From: Cognatishimia sp. MH4019
GTDB lineage: Bacteria; Pseudomonadota; Alphaproteobacteria; Rhodobacterales; Rhodobacteraceae
Direction of reading: 5' to 3'
DNA length: 64,000 nucleotides
Assembly (NCBI RefSeq): GCF_020177595.1
Contig: NZ_JAHTBL010000005.1
Location: 1 to 64,000 of the forward strand
A program made the position numbers and the translations under genes. The notes under the pieces were generated by a model that ran no database searches, was not told the origin of the DNA, and was given only the letters and a program-made list of their open reading frames with translations. Of this stretch, positions 8,089-17,545 are shown piece by piece (position 1 is the first letter of the stretch; every line of letters begins with the position of its first letter).

Positions 8089-9942
8089 ATGAGCGATCAG
8101 ACCATTCGCCTAACCACCGCGCAGGCGATCATCCGCTATCTGGACAACCAGTTTATCGAGATCGATGGCGAAGAACTCCGCGTCTGCGGCGGCGGCTTTG
8201 GCATCTTCGGGCATGGCAATGTCACCTGTCTGGGCGAGGCTCTTTATAACGTCCAAGACACCCTGCCGCTGTATCGCGGCCAGAACGAACAAGGCATGGG
8301 GTTCGCTGCTGCGGCCTATGCCAAACAATGGCTGCGTCGGCGGTTTATGTTCTGCACTGCCTCGGCCGGTCCGGGCACCGCGAACCTGCTAACCTCTGCC
8401 GCACTGGCTCACGCAAACCGTCTGCCGATGTTGATGCTCTGCGGGGATGCCTTCCTTACCCGTCTGCCCGATCCCGTTCTGCAACAGTTGGAACACTTCG
8501 GCAATCCGACGCTGGGTGTGAACGACGCCTTCAAGGCGGTCAGCCGCTACTGGGATCGGATCACGCATCCTGCGCAAGTCATTCAATCGCTGCCCGCAGC
8601 ATTCGCCACAATGCTCGACCCCGCCGATTGCGGCCCCGCCTTCATCGGCCTGCCACAAGACGTGCAGGGCTGGGCCTATGACTACCCCATTGCCTTCTTC
8701 GAGAAGCGGGTGCACCGCATCCGTAAACAGGCCCCGGATATGGAAGAAGTCGTCGACGCCTTCGCCCTGCTGCAAACGGCCAAACGCCCCATGATCATCG
8801 CCGGTGGCGGTGTGCAATATTCCGGCGCTGTGGCTGAACTCACCGCGTTTGCCGAAGACTCCGGCATTCCCGTGGTCGAGACAATCGCAGGCCGCGCCAA
8901 CATGAAATCCGACCACCCTCTTAACTGTGGCCCAATTGGTGTCACAGGGTCCGACAGCGCAAACGCCATCGCGGAAAAGGCCGATGTCATCATTGCCGTG
9001 GGCACTCGCCTGCAGGACTTCACCACAGGGTCTTGGACAGCCTTTGCCAAGGATGCCAAAATCATCGGCATCAACGTGGGCCGCCACGACGCAATGAAAC
9101 ACATGTCTCTCCCTGTCGTTGGCGACGCCGCAATTTGTCTGGCGTCCCTTGCAGGTGACTACAAGGCCCCGGCCGATTGGACAGCGTTCGCCCAAGGCGA
9201 GCGCGCCAAATGGGATGTATACGTCGCCGAAAACGTCAAACCGGGGAACCATGCGAACTCCTACGCCCAAGCCATCGGCGTGGTGAATGACCTCTGCGAT
9301 CCACGCGACCGGATCGTCGCGGCCGCCGGCGGTTTGCCCGCCGAAATCACCGCCAACTGGCGCACGCTGGACATCGGCACTGTCGACGTCGAATTCGGAT
9401 TTAGTTGCATGGGCTACGAGATTGCTGGCGGCTGGGGTGCGCGCATCGCCCAAAGCCAACGAGAACCCGACAAAGACACCATCGTTTTCACGGGTGACGG
9501 CTCTTACCTGTTGATGAACAGCGATATCTATTCTTCCGTCCTGACAGGCAAAAAACTCATCATCCTTGTGCTCGATAACGGCGGATTTGCTGTCATCAAC
9601 AAGCTGCAAAACAACACCGGCAACGAAAGCTTCAACAACCTTATCGCCGACACGCCGACAGCCACACCGTTTACGGTGGACTTTGAAGCCCACGCCGCCT
9701 CTATGGGGGCCAACGCTGAAACCGTGGCCAATCCGGCGGAACTGGCCGAGGCCTTCAAACGCGCCAAGGCCTCCGACAAGACCACTGTCATTGTTATGAA
9801 AGTCGATGCCTACGATGGCTGGACGACCGAGGGCCACGCATGGTGGGAGGTCGGCACACCCGAAGTCTCCGACAGCCCCAAAGTGCGTGATGCCCATACA
9901 GATTGGGAATCCAGCCGCCCCAAACAAAGAAAGGGTCTCTGA
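8089..9942 (+). CDS. iolD: 3D-(3,5/4)-trihydroxycyclohexane-1,2-dione hydrolase
   Basis: This thiamine-diphosphate enzyme of 617 residues opens the six-membered ring of the inosose-derived dione to give 5-deoxy-glucuronate. It shows the three domains of the acetolactate-synthase fold. The N-terminal domain has the catalytic Glu in YRGQNEQGMGFAAAAYAK near residue 66. The C-terminal domain has the ThDP motif starting GDGSYLLMNSDIYSS near 468 and closing NNTGNESFNN. The ATG at 8089 has GGAGGAG 9 bases upstream; 42 extra codons upstream have no homology. Operator 2 lies about 70 bp upstream. It is first in the operon iolD-PhyH-iolC-iolB-iolJ-iolG and overlaps the next gene by one base (TGATG). 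Confidence 0.92.
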   Translation: MSDQTIRLTTAQAIIRYLDNQFIEIDGEELRVCGGGFGIFGHGNVTCLGEALYNVQDTLPLYRGQNEQGMGFAAAAYAKQWLRRRFMFCTASAGPGTANLLTSAALAHANRLPMLMLCGDAFLTRLPDPVLQQLEHFGNPTLGVNDAFKAVSRYWDRITHPAQVIQSLPAAFATMLDPADCGPAFIGLPQDVQGWAYDYPIAFFEKRVHRIRKQAPDMEEVVDAFALLQTAKRPMIIAGGGVQYSGAVAELTAFAEDSGIPVVETIAGRANMKSDHPLNCGPIGVTGSDSANAIAEKADVIIAVGTRLQDFTTGSWTAFAKDAKIIGINVGRHDAMKHMSLPVVGDAAICLASLAGDYKAPADWTAFAQGERAKWDVYVAENVKPGNHANSYAQAIGVVNDLCDPRDRIVAAAGGLPAEITANWRTLDIGTVDVEFGFSCMGYEIAGGWGARIAQSQREPDKDTIVFTGDGSYLLMNSDIYSSVLTGKKLIILVLDNGGFAVINKLQNNTGNESFNNLIADTPTATPFTVDFEAHAASMGANAETVANPAELAEAFKRAKASDKTTVIVMKVDAYDGWTTEGHAWWEVGTPEVSDSPKVRDAHTDWESSRPKQRKGL

Positions 9943-10781
9943 TGAAAGCGTTTAACCCACGGACTGCGGATCCAGATGCGGTCGTCGCCGAATTGCTGCA
10001 CGGCGGCGGTGCCGTCAAGATTTCGGGGTTGTTCACGCCCGACCAGATCACCGAGGCCCGCGCTATCATTATGGAGCATTCGGAAAACGACGCGAACAAA
10101 GCGACCCATTTTCAAGGGGCCGCAGAGGCCGATGGCAAGATTGCCCTGCAACGACGCGTCTGGAACCTGCTGGCCAAAGGCGACGTGTTTTCCAAGATGG
10201 CCACCCATCCGGTGCTGATGAATATCCTGCGCAAGTTTCTGGGCAGCGAATTCATCATGGGGTCTATCGCGGCCAATCGCATTCTTCCCGGCGGACCAGG
10301 GCAAGAACCCCATGTGGACTATCCCTATTGGGACTTTCACAGCCCCGAAACGCATCCTATGGGGCTGAACGGCTCCTTCCCGATGAATGCACAGGTCTCT
10401 ATTATCCTTGATCCTTTCACCGAACAAAGTGGTGCCACGGCCTACGTGCCCGGATCACAGCATGAGTTGCGCTACCCAAACGAGGCCGATGACTTCCATG
10501 CAAAGGCGGAACGGATGTTGGGTGAACCAGGCGACGTGGCATTGTTTTACGGCGCCACATGGCATTGCGCCATGCCCAACAAGGCCGAGCATGACCGCAA
10601 TGCGGTGTTGATCCAGTATCTGCCCAAATGGGTCAAACCGATGGAAGACATGCCCGCCGCCCTGCCGCAGCCCTTTCTGGACAACGCCAATGCGGACATG
10701 CGCCAGCTCTTGGGCCTCAACTATCCCTACCCGGAGGTTCTGGACGCCGCGAAAGCAGGCAATACGGAAGGCCGTGTATGA
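9942..10781 (+). CDS. Phytanoyl-CoA dioxygenase (PhyH) family protein
   Basis: A 279-residue Fe(II)/2-oxoglutarate dioxygenase of the PhyH family. The iron-binding H-x-D is in EPHVDYPYWDFH near residue 125, a conserved GATAYVPGSQH stretch follows near 165, and the distal His is likely in ATWHCAMP near 206. The family hydroxylates small molecules, including acyl-CoAs, ectoine and phosphonates. The gene sits inside the inositol operon, overlapping iolD by one base and iolC by four (ATGA), so it is co-translated with the pathway. The classical myo-inositol pathway needs no such step. It may convert an O-methyl or deoxy inositol into a pathway substrate, which is inference. Confidence 0.8.
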   Translation: MKAFNPRTADPDAVVAELLHGGGAVKISGLFTPDQITEARAIIMEHSENDANKATHFQGAAEADGKIALQRRVWNLLAKGDVFSKMATHPVLMNILRKFLGSEFIMGSIAANRILPGGPGQEPHVDYPYWDFHSPETHPMGLNGSFPMNAQVSIILDPFTEQSGATAYVPGSQHELRYPNEADDFHAKAERMLGEPGDVALFYGATWHCAMPNKAEHDRNAVLIQYLPKWVKPMEDMPAALPQPFLDNANADMRQLLGLNYPYPEVLDAAKAGNTEGRV

Positions 10782-11764
10782 CCGCATTGAATGGCATCAA
10801 GGGTGGCAAGTTTATTGTCATAGGCCGCGTCGGGATGGACCTTTCGCCAACTGACCGCGCGCAGACAGAACATGCCACCGAGATGTTTGTTGCCATGGGC
10901 GGCTCCTCCGCCAACATCGCCGCCGGACTTGTGAAACTGGGCCTCAATGCTGACCTTGTCACCTGCGTCAGCGATGATGCGGTTGGGCTTTACTGCCTGA
11001 ATCAACTGGACAAGTACGGCGTGGGCCGCACCCACGTGCGCACCATTCAGGGCGAAGAGCGCACGTCGCTCGCCGTCTATGAAACCCGTGTCGCGGACCA
11101 CCAGTCGGTGATCTATCGCAACAACGCCGCCGATTTCCAGATGTCCCTGCAGGACGTCGAAGCCGTAGACTACAGCCAGTTCACCGCGCTCATCACCGCT
11201 GGCACCGTCTTTGCCGCCGAGCCGAGCCGTGCCGCGACCTTCCGCGCATTTGAACTCGCAAAAATGGCCGGCCTTCCGATCATCTTCGACGTGGATTACC
11301 GGCCCTATTCATGGCCCTCCCCTCAGGTCGCGGCAGAGGTTCTTTCCCGCGCCGGTGACGTGTCAGACGTGATCGTCGGCAATGACGAAGAGTTCGGCTT
11401 CATGGCCGGAGGCATGGACAAAGGGCTGGCCAAGGCCCGCGATCTTGCCGCCACCTCGGCGCAAATTGTCGTCTACAAAATGGGCCAACACGGCGCGATC
11501 ACCCTTGCCGAAGGCGACGAAATTCGCACCGGTATCTTCCCTGTCGAAGCCGTCAAACCCACCGGCGCAGGTGATAGTTTCATGGCCGGTTTCCTCGCTG
11601 CCCTCGCACAGGGGCGCGATATGAAACAGGCGATCCTGCGCGGCTCTGCCTGCGCGTCTATCGTCGTCGCCCAGCCAGGCTGCGCCCCCGCAATGCCCGA
11701 GACCGACCAACTCGAAACCTTTCTGTTCGATCATCCGGGACCAACGCCCGGCCCTACTCAATAA
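10778..11764 (+). CDS. iolC: 5-dehydro-2-deoxygluconokinase
   Basis: A PfkB-family sugar kinase of 328 residues that phosphorylates 2-deoxy-5-keto-gluconate, the fourth step of inositol breakdown. The N-terminal IVIGRVGMDLSP near residue 13, GGSSANIAAGLVKLG near 42 and the catalytic anion-hole motif PTGAGDSFMAGFLAAL near 263 (Asp as base) are all present. The ATG at 10778 overlaps the preceding stop as ATGA; the longer open frame from 10628 lies inside the dioxygenase gene and has no homology. IolB follows after 10 bp. The kinase name follows from the surrounding iolD, iolB and iolJ; the fold alone would only say ribokinase family. Confidence 0.88.
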   Translation: MTALNGIKGGKFIVIGRVGMDLSPTDRAQTEHATEMFVAMGGSSANIAAGLVKLGLNADLVTCVSDDAVGLYCLNQLDKYGVGRTHVRTIQGEERTSLAVYETRVADHQSVIYRNNAADFQMSLQDVEAVDYSQFTALITAGTVFAAEPSRAATFRAFELAKMAGLPIIFDVDYRPYSWPSPQVAAEVLSRAGDVSDVIVGNDEEFGFMAGGMDKGLAKARDLAATSAQIVVYKMGQHGAITLAEGDEIRTGIFPVEAVKPTGAGDSFMAGFLAALAQGRDMKQAILRGSACASIVVAQPGCAPAMPETDQLETFLFDHPGPTPGPTQ

Positions 11765-11774
11765 GGATAATCCG

Positions 11775-12623
11775 ATGCACATCGCGCCACATGACAACCA
11801 GAACAAGCCGATCGTGGATGCAGACGACCCGACGGTCCCGCTGAACTACTTCAACATCGTCAAACTCAAGGCGGGCGAAGCGTTCAGCTATCAGGTGCCG
11901 GGCTACGAAACCTGCGTTGTGCCTGCCACCGGAACCGTCACGGTCGAGGTCGAGGGCCTGACCTACGCCGACCTCGGTGGGCGCGGTGCCGATGTCTGGG
12001 ACGGGGAACCGCAGGGCGTCTACATCCCGTCGGGTGCCAAGGCGACAATCATCGCGACCACCGACACGGAAACCTTCATTGCGGGCGCAAAATACGACAA
12101 GGTTCTCGATCCATTCGACGTGCGCGAACATGACTTCGTGCAATACGGATCAGATGACACCAAAACCCACCGTTGCATCAAGCACATCTTGGGCCAAAAG
12201 CAGCATGACAAAGTCGGCCGCCTGCTGGTCTCTGAACTCTTTACTGTGGGCCAAGGTGGCTGGTCGGGCTTTCCCGCCCACAAACATGACACTGACCGTT
12301 GGGACGACGCGGGCAACCTGATCGAAACCAAACACGACGAAACCTACAACTTCCGCTTCCGCCCCAACCACGGGTCAGCCGTGCAGATCATCCAGCACGA
12401 AGAAGGCAAACCGGGAGACGCCTATCAACTGATGGACCGTTCCACGATCCTGCTGGGCTCAGGCTATCACCCCTGTGTCGTGATGCCGGGCTACGAGATG
12501 TACTATTTCACCATTCTGGGCGGTCACTCACAACGCAGTCTGGTTCAGTTTTTCCAGCCGACCCACGCCTATCAGGTCGAAACCATCCCCGGCATCAAAG
12601 ACATGGTCGCAAAGTTCAAATAG
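11775..12623 (+). CDS. iolB: 5-deoxy-glucuronate isomerase
   Basis: IolB converts 5-deoxy-glucuronate, the IolD product, to 2-deoxy-5-keto-gluconate. The 282 residues form the double cupin expected for KduI/IolB. Metal-ligand residues are in GGWSGFPAHKHDTDR near 156, and conserved ETKHDETYNFRF near 178 and GYHPCVVMPGYEMYYF near 230 match the family. The ATG at 11775 has AAGGA 8 bases upstream, formed by the tail of iolC. Length and motifs fit the usual size of 260-300 residues. A 59-bp gap separates it from the aldolase gene. Confidence 0.9.
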   Translation: MHIAPHDNQNKPIVDADDPTVPLNYFNIVKLKAGEAFSYQVPGYETCVVPATGTVTVEVEGLTYADLGGRGADVWDGEPQGVYIPSGAKATIIATTDTETFIAGAKYDKVLDPFDVREHDFVQYGSDDTKTHRCIKHILGQKQHDKVGRLLVSELFTVGQGGWSGFPAHKHDTDRWDDAGNLIETKHDETYNFRFRPNHGSAVQIIQHEEGKPGDAYQLMDRSTILLGSGYHPCVVMPGYEMYYFTILGGHSQRSLVQFFQPTHAYQVETIPGIKDMVAKFK

Positions 12624-12682
12624 CGCCACACCGTTTTCATCTTGCCAAAAACGCGCCCCACGGTGCCGCTTGGAGATTACCA

Positions 12683-13519
12683 ATGCCCCTTGTTACCCTG
12701 CGTGACGTCCTCCAACCCGCCCTGCACAACGGATACGCCGTTGCGGGCCTTGTAACCTTGGGCTGGGACGACATGCGCGCCTACGTCGCCGCCGCCGAAG
12801 CCGAGAACGTGCCTGTGATCTTGCAAGCCGGACCGGGATGTCGGGAATACACGCCCCTCCCGATCTTGGGCAAAATGTTCCGACACCTCGCCGAACGCGC
12901 CTCAGTCCCGGTCGTCGCCCACCTCGATCACGGCTATACCTACGAAGATTGCAAAGAGGCGCTCGACTCTGGCTTCACTTCCCTGATGTTCGACGGCTCG
13001 CGCAAACCGCTGCAACAAAACATCGACGAGACCGCCGCAATCGCCGAAATGGCACATGACGCGGGCGTCTCATGCGAAGGCGAAATCGGCTTTGTGGGCT
13101 ATGCCAATGGCGAAAAATCCGCAGGCACCGACCCCGCGGAGGCCGCAAAGTTTGCCGCCCAAACGGGCGTTGATGCCATGGCCATTTCAGTCGGCAACGT
13201 GCACCTGCAACAAAATAAGGACGGCGGGTTAGACGAACCGCGTATCCGCGCCGTTGAGGCCGTGACCGAGACGCCATTGGTCATTCATGGCGGGTCCGGC
13301 GTTCCTGTGCTCCAGCGCAGCACGCTGGCCCGCACCTCCAACATCTGCAAGTTCAACATCGGAACCGAGCTGCGGATGGCCTTCGGTGCAAGCCTGCGCG
13401 CGGCGGTCAATGCTGACCCGGATCGTTTTGATCGCAATCAAATCCTCAAAGACACCCACGATCCGCTCGTCGCGGCCACCCGCAGCGTGCTGCGCGCTCT
13501 CAAGGGAGAAACACCATGA
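12683..13519 (+). CDS. iolJ: Class II fructose-bisphosphate aldolase family protein (IolJ-type)
   Basis: A zinc-dependent class II aldolase of 278 residues, expected to split 2-deoxy-5-keto-gluconate 6-phosphate into dihydroxyacetone phosphate and malonic semialdehyde. Zinc and active-site residues are in VVAHLDHGYTYEDCKEAL near residue 77, SLMFDGSRKPLQQNI near 105, the Zn His of ISVGNVHLQQ near 170 and the phosphate loop HGGSGVPVL near 199. The ATG at 12683 has TTGGAGA 6 bases upstream; the 128 upstream codons of the open frame overlap iolB and are not coding. It overlaps iolG by 4 bases (ATGA). Position in the operon decides the name; a general ketose-bisphosphate aldolase is the alternative. 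Confidence 0.8.
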   Translation: MPLVTLRDVLQPALHNGYAVAGLVTLGWDDMRAYVAAAEAENVPVILQAGPGCREYTPLPILGKMFRHLAERASVPVVAHLDHGYTYEDCKEALDSGFTSLMFDGSRKPLQQNIDETAAIAEMAHDAGVSCEGEIGFVGYANGEKSAGTDPAEAAKFAAQTGVDAMAISVGNVHLQQNKDGGLDEPRIRAVEAVTETPLVIHGGSGVPVLQRSTLARTSNICKFNIGTELRMAFGASLRAAVNADPDRFDRNQILKDTHDPLVAATRSVLRALKGETP

Positions 13520-14502
13520 TCCGTATCGGAATCCTCGGCTGTGGCCGCATTGGGCAGGTCCACGCGCGCACCCTGCGCACCATGGACGACGCAACCATCG
13601 TCGCCGTGTCTGATTTCTTCCCCGAGGCAGCTGAAACCCTTGCGCGACAGTGTGGGGCAGAGGTGCGCAGCACTGATGACATCATCGCAAGCCCAGACAT
13701 CGACGCAGTCGTCGTTGGAACCCCCACGGATACCCACTTTGACATCGTCAAATCCGCCGCGGCAGCTGGCAAACACATCTTATGCGAAAAACCGGTGGAC
13801 ATGTCCGCAGACAACATTGGCAAACTTATCGACCATGTCGACAAAGCAGGCATCGCATTCTTCACGGCGTTCAATCGTCGCTTTGATCCGAATTTTGCCA
13901 ATGTCAGGAACCGCATTGTCGCGGGCGAAATTGGACAGGTCGAAATCGTGACAATCCTCAGCCGCGATCCTTCCCCGCCCCCCATCAGCTACATCGGATC
14001 CTCCGGTGGTATCTTTCGCGATATGATGATCCATGACTTGGATATGGCGCGGTTTCTGCTTGGCGAAGATCCAATCAGTGTCTACGCGACAGGGTCTTGT
14101 CTCATTGATCCCGAGATCGGCAAAGCTGGCGATGTGGATACCGCCGCAGTCACCCTCACAACCGCAACAGGCAAAATCTGCCAGATCAGCAACTCGCGCA
14201 GGGCCACCTATGGATATGATCAACGTATTGAAGTGCACGGTTCCGCCGGAATGCTGCGCGCAGCCAACGTGTTGGAAAACACTGTCGATCTTGCAACAGC
14301 AGCGGGCTTCCAAGCAGCTCCGCCCGTAAATTTTTTCTTGGAAAGGTACGAGCAAGCCTACGCAAGTGAGATGAGAACCTTTATCGCCCACCTATCAGAT
14401 TCGAGTGTTGCAATCCCAAACATTCATGACGGACTGAAAGCTCAAATACTTGCGGACGCAGCGGCTCAGTCTCTCGACGAAGGATTGCCGATTCCAGTCT
14501 GA
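13516..14502 (+). CDS. iolG: Inositol 2-dehydrogenase
   Basis: IolG oxidises myo-inositol to scyllo-inosose with NAD, the first step of the pathway. The 328 residues have the Rossmann motif GILGCGRIGQVHARTL at residue 4, the catalytic Lys in CEKPVDMS near 93, and the Asp/His pair in MMIHDLDMARFLLG near 170. Length and C-terminal ending (DEGLPIPV) are typical of IolG. It is the last gene of the operon and overlaps the aldolase by 4 bp. Of the three Gfo/Idh/MocA proteins in the window it is the best IolG candidate by length, motif and position. Confidence 0.88.
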   Translation: MIRIGILGCGRIGQVHARTLRTMDDATIVAVSDFFPEAAETLARQCGAEVRSTDDIIASPDIDAVVVGTPTDTHFDIVKSAAAAGKHILCEKPVDMSADNIGKLIDHVDKAGIAFFTAFNRRFDPNFANVRNRIVAGEIGQVEIVTILSRDPSPPPISYIGSSGGIFRDMMIHDLDMARFLLGEDPISVYATGSCLIDPEIGKAGDVDTAAVTLTTATGKICQISNSRRATYGYDQRIEVHGSAGMLRAANVLENTVDLATAAGFQAAPPVNFFLERYEQAYASEMRTFIAHLSDSSVAIPNIHDGLKAQILADAAAQSLDEGLPIPV

Positions 14503-14660
14503 ATTGATGTCTTCTCGATTAATCAAAGCAGGCCGCACAGTAAACCAACCGGCGCAGTGTTTGATGACTCACCGTTCACGTCGAAGAATGGCTCAACGCT
14601 CTTGGGCAGTTGACGGCCGAGCACGTCAGGGTCCGAACGCGGACGTCCTGCGATCCGCGC

Positions 14661-15992
14661 TCAAAGCTCGCGTCCGGCGCGCCATTCGTTCCATCTAAGA
14701 TGTAACGCCGCACCCAGTTTCGCGATTGGCACAGGCGGCAAGCGTGACGGGTCAGCAGCACCCAGCGCGCGCTTGAGCGCAGGAGAGGACTGGCCTATCG
14801 CCAGTTCTGCCGCAAGACCCCCTGCTAGGGTGCCCTTCGCAGTGCCGAGCCCGTTTTGGCAGCACGCAGAATAAAGCCCTTCATCCAGTTCACCAATGAC
14901 CTGAACACCATTGCGGCTGAGACAGAGCCGACCGCCCCAGCGATGCTCCATCGTGACATGTGGCAGCATCGGAAACCGCGCGGCAAAGGCGGTATCGTGG
15001 TCTCGGGCGACATCGTCGATCCGGGTAGCATCAACCTCCATCGTCGGATCGAAGGTGAAGCGGTTGCGGATGATGATCCGGTCACCCCCGGTGCCAGAGA
15101 TGCGTCGCACCGTTGTGCCCATCGGGTCTGCGGGTGTCAGCCCCCAGACCGCCTGACCGCCCAGACACGCGCTTTCCTTCGCGGTCAACACGCGGGTCAT
15201 GGAGGCATAGGTAAACACATGCATCAGCCGTCCGGGCAGGTATCCAAAGCTGTTCAAATGACCGTTCACCGCCAGAATGACACGCGGGGCCGTCACTTGC
15301 CCTTTGGGCGTTGTGGCAACCCAATCGCCTTGCCGCTCTAGCGCCGTGACCGGGCTGTTTTCGTGGATCGTTAATCGATTAGAGCGCAGCCCCACCGCGA
15401 CACCCCGCACAAACATCGCGGGCTGGATCATCGCAGAGCCCGGCGTAAAAAGGCCACTTTGGTAATATTGCGTACCGGTTATCTTTCGCATCTGCGCTGC
15501 GTCAAACATCTCAGACGGCTCGCCCATCGCGCTGAGATGGCCCGCGAAGGCCTTGTTACGCGCGTCACCCTTGGCCGTTGCCGCCCCGTTGATCTTACCA
15601 GACATCGTGAAGGCTTCTTCGCTGAGGCCAAACTCCGTGGCCATCTCGGCAGCGTGGGCAATGCCACGGCGGTTGTCCTCTGTCTGGGCCAGATCCGTTT
15701 GCAGCGCGCCGCCATAATCATCCGAGGTCAGGTCATGGGGCAGATCAATCATGAAGCCTGAGTTGCGCCCTGCAGGACCATCCCCAACCCGCACGGCATC
15801 CAGCACCATGATCCGGTCGCCGGGAGAGAGCTTGGACAACCGATGCGCAGCGGCAAGCCCCGCAAAGCCAGCGCCGATGACCAGCCAGTCGGCCGTCTGC
15901 TTGCCTTCAAGCGGAACAGGCGGCTCTGGCTCCGGCAGAAGGCGGTTCCAGGCTGCCGGACCGGGATCGCGCGGAAGACGCGCCACCTGCAT
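14661..15992 (-). CDS. FAD-dependent oxidoreductase (DAO family)
   Basis: A flavoprotein of 443 residues of the glycine/D-amino-acid oxidase type. The FAD dinucleotide motif VIGAGFAGLAAAHRLS starts near residue 38, followed by LDAVRVGDGPAGRNSG near 64, and the C-terminal FAD segment is NGLGTAKGTLAGGLAAEL near 391. Such enzymes oxidise the C-N bond of N-methyl amino acids or other secondary and tertiary amines. It is the last gene of the GntR-DapA-ALDH-MttB operon, starting 2 bp after the MttB stop, and probably acts on the demethylated amine. The substrate is unknown. A 158-bp gap without features separates it from iolG, which converges on it. Confidence 0.82.
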   Translation of the reverse strand: MQVARLPRDPGPAAWNRLLPEPEPPVPLEGKQTADWLVIGAGFAGLAAAHRLSKLSPGDRIMVLDAVRVGDGPAGRNSGFMIDLPHDLTSDDYGGALQTDLAQTEDNRRGIAHAAEMATEFGLSEEAFTMSGKINGAATAKGDARNKAFAGHLSAMGEPSEMFDAAQMRKITGTQYYQSGLFTPGSAMIQPAMFVRGVAVGLRSNRLTIHENSPVTALERQGDWVATTPKGQVTAPRVILAVNGHLNSFGYLPGRLMHVFTYASMTRVLTAKESACLGGQAVWGLTPADPMGTTVRRISGTGGDRIIIRNRFTFDPTMEVDATRIDDVARDHDTAFAARFPMLPHVTMEHRWGGRLCLSRNGVQVIGELDEGLYSACCQNGLGTAKGTLAGGLAAELAIGQSSPALKRALGAADPSRLPPVPIAKLGAALHLRWNEWRAGREL

Positions 15993-15994
15993 GG

Positions 15995-17545
15995 CTAATG
16001 CTCCTGATTGAGCGCGTCTGCCGCGGGGATCTCGCGCTCTCGACGGGCAATGTAGTCAAGCAAAGCCTCATTCACAGCTGCGTCCAACGTGGGCTCTTCA
16101 TACTCGTTGAGCATTGCACGCGCCCGGATCAAAGCGCGTTCGTTGATCTCTACACTCCCTTCGGCCTGCCATTGCTCAATGGCGTTGTTGTCAAACATCT
16201 CAGGCATGAAGAACGCCTGCTGAAAATGCTCAAGTGTGTGCGGGTGGCCAAGGTAATGTCCGCCTGGTCCCACATCGGGAACGGCGGCCAGAGCGTCCTC
16301 GAAATCATCCCATTTGATCCCTTGGGCCATCCGATAGCCCATCTCGCACATTTCAGCATCGACGATGAATTTCGCGGTAGAACAATGCATCCCCGCCTCG
16401 TTCCAGCCTGCCGAATGCCAGATATAATTGGCCCCGGCCATCAGCACGGCGTTCAGCGTCATCGCGCTTTCGTAGCCAGCTTGCGCATCAAAAGTCTTGG
16501 CCCCTCCCAAGGTGTTCGAGCTGCGCCACGGCACCCCATAGAACCGGGCCATCTGGCCGATCATGAAGTTCATCAAACTAATCTCTGGCGTGCCCGCCAT
16601 GGGTGCGCCGGACTTCATACTGACCGTCGATAAGTAATGCCCATAGATCGCAGGGCAGCCTTTTCGGATCACCTGCGTGTAGGCCAGCGCGCTGAGCGCC
16701 TCGGCATTCAGTTGCGCAACGGTAGCGGGGACGCTGGCAGGCGTGTTCGCGCCACCCAACACGAAAGGCGAGCACAACACCGGCTGGTTGCGCCTGGAGA
16801 ATGCCCGCATGGCACCCAGCATCGTCTCGTCCCAAACGAGCGGCGAGTTACCGTTACAATTACCGGTCACCACCGGATGTGTGTCGATAAAATCCTCACC
16901 AAAGAGGATCGCGCACATCTCGATCACGTCTTCAGCGTTCTTGGGGCTGGTCGTCATGCCCATGAACGTCTTGTCTGAATGTTTCATCGACGAATAAGTG
17001 ATCCGCAGATGCCGCTGGCTGATTGGGTGATCGTAGGGCTCAACGATGTGATGCGCCGAGGAATGGATCGCGGGCAGCATATGGCTGAGCTTGTGGAAAT
17101 TCGCGAGATCATCGAGCGTCGGGTTGCGCCGCACATCATCGAGATCGCGTAGGTAAGGTGCGCCTGTCATGGGCACGAAAATGCTGTGATCCTGGCCGAA
17201 AGGTAGATTCTTCGTGGGATTACGTGCGTGATAGGTGAAGGTTTCTGGGATCGTGGCAATCAAGTCGCGCACAAGGTTACGATCCAGGTAAACCAGTTCG
17301 CCCACGACCTTGGCCCCTGCTCTTTTCCAGTCCTCGAGTGCAATCGGGTCCCGGAACTGAACGCCGACATTCTCAAGAATATCCATGGAGGCCGCGTCGA
17401 TCTTTTCGATCTGCTCAGGCGACATGGGTTCTGTATGGGGCAACCTGCGTTTGAGGGCCGGCAGCATCTTGATATCGCGAGTCTGGCGGAGCGCTTTGCG
17501 CGCACCGCGACCGCGCCGCACGGTTCCAACCGCATCCACGCTCAT
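15995..17545 (-). CDS. Trimethylamine methyltransferase (MttB) family protein, non-pyrrolysine
   Basis: A 516-residue member of the MttB superfamily, TIM-barrel methyltransferases that move a methyl group from a quaternary or tertiary amine to a corrinoid protein. Family stretches include ILENVGVQFRDP near residue 55, GAPYLRDLDD near 128, VVTGNCNGNSPLVWD near 222 and GGHYLGHPHTLEHFQ near 440. The frame has no internal TAG, so it lacks pyrrolysine, like the glycine-betaine and other non-Pyl methyltransferases. No corrinoid protein, corrinoid reductase or cobalamin gene lies nearby. It overlaps the aldehyde dehydrogenase gene by 4 bases. Substrate is unknown; a plant or algal betaine is a reasonable guess. 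Confidence 0.85.
   Translation of the reverse strand: MSVDAVGTVRRGRGARKALRQTRDIKMLPALKRRLPHTEPMSPEQIEKIDAASMDILENVGVQFRDPIALEDWKRAGAKVVGELVYLDRNLVRDLIATIPETFTYHARNPTKNLPFGQDHSIFVPMTGAPYLRDLDDVRRNPTLDDLANFHKLSHMLPAIHSSAHHIVEPYDHPISQRHLRITYSSMKHSDKTFMGMTTSPKNAEDVIEMCAILFGEDFIDTHPVVTGNCNGNSPLVWDETMLGAMRAFSRRNQPVLCSPFVLGGANTPASVPATVAQLNAEALSALAYTQVIRKGCPAIYGHYLSTVSMKSGAPMAGTPEISLMNFMIGQMARFYGVPWRSSNTLGGAKTFDAQAGYESAMTLNAVLMAGANYIWHSAGWNEAGMHCSTAKFIVDAEMCEMGYRMAQGIKWDDFEDALAAVPDVGPGGHYLGHPHTLEHFQQAFFMPEMFDNNAIEQWQAEGSVEINERALIRARAMLNEYEEPTLDAAVNEALLDYIARREREIPAADALNQEH

Noticed and set aside
8389-9927. Minus-strand 512-codon frame opposite iolD
   Set aside because: It is a long shadow frame caused by GC-rich codon use; iolD has all family motifs and a good ribosome binding site.
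14503-14660. Weak hairpins between iolG and the FAD oxidoreductase gene as terminators
   Set aside because: The stems are only 4-5 bp and no T-run follows.
15995-17545. Pyrrolysine-type MttB
   Set aside because: There is no in-frame TAG and no pyl genes are nearby.
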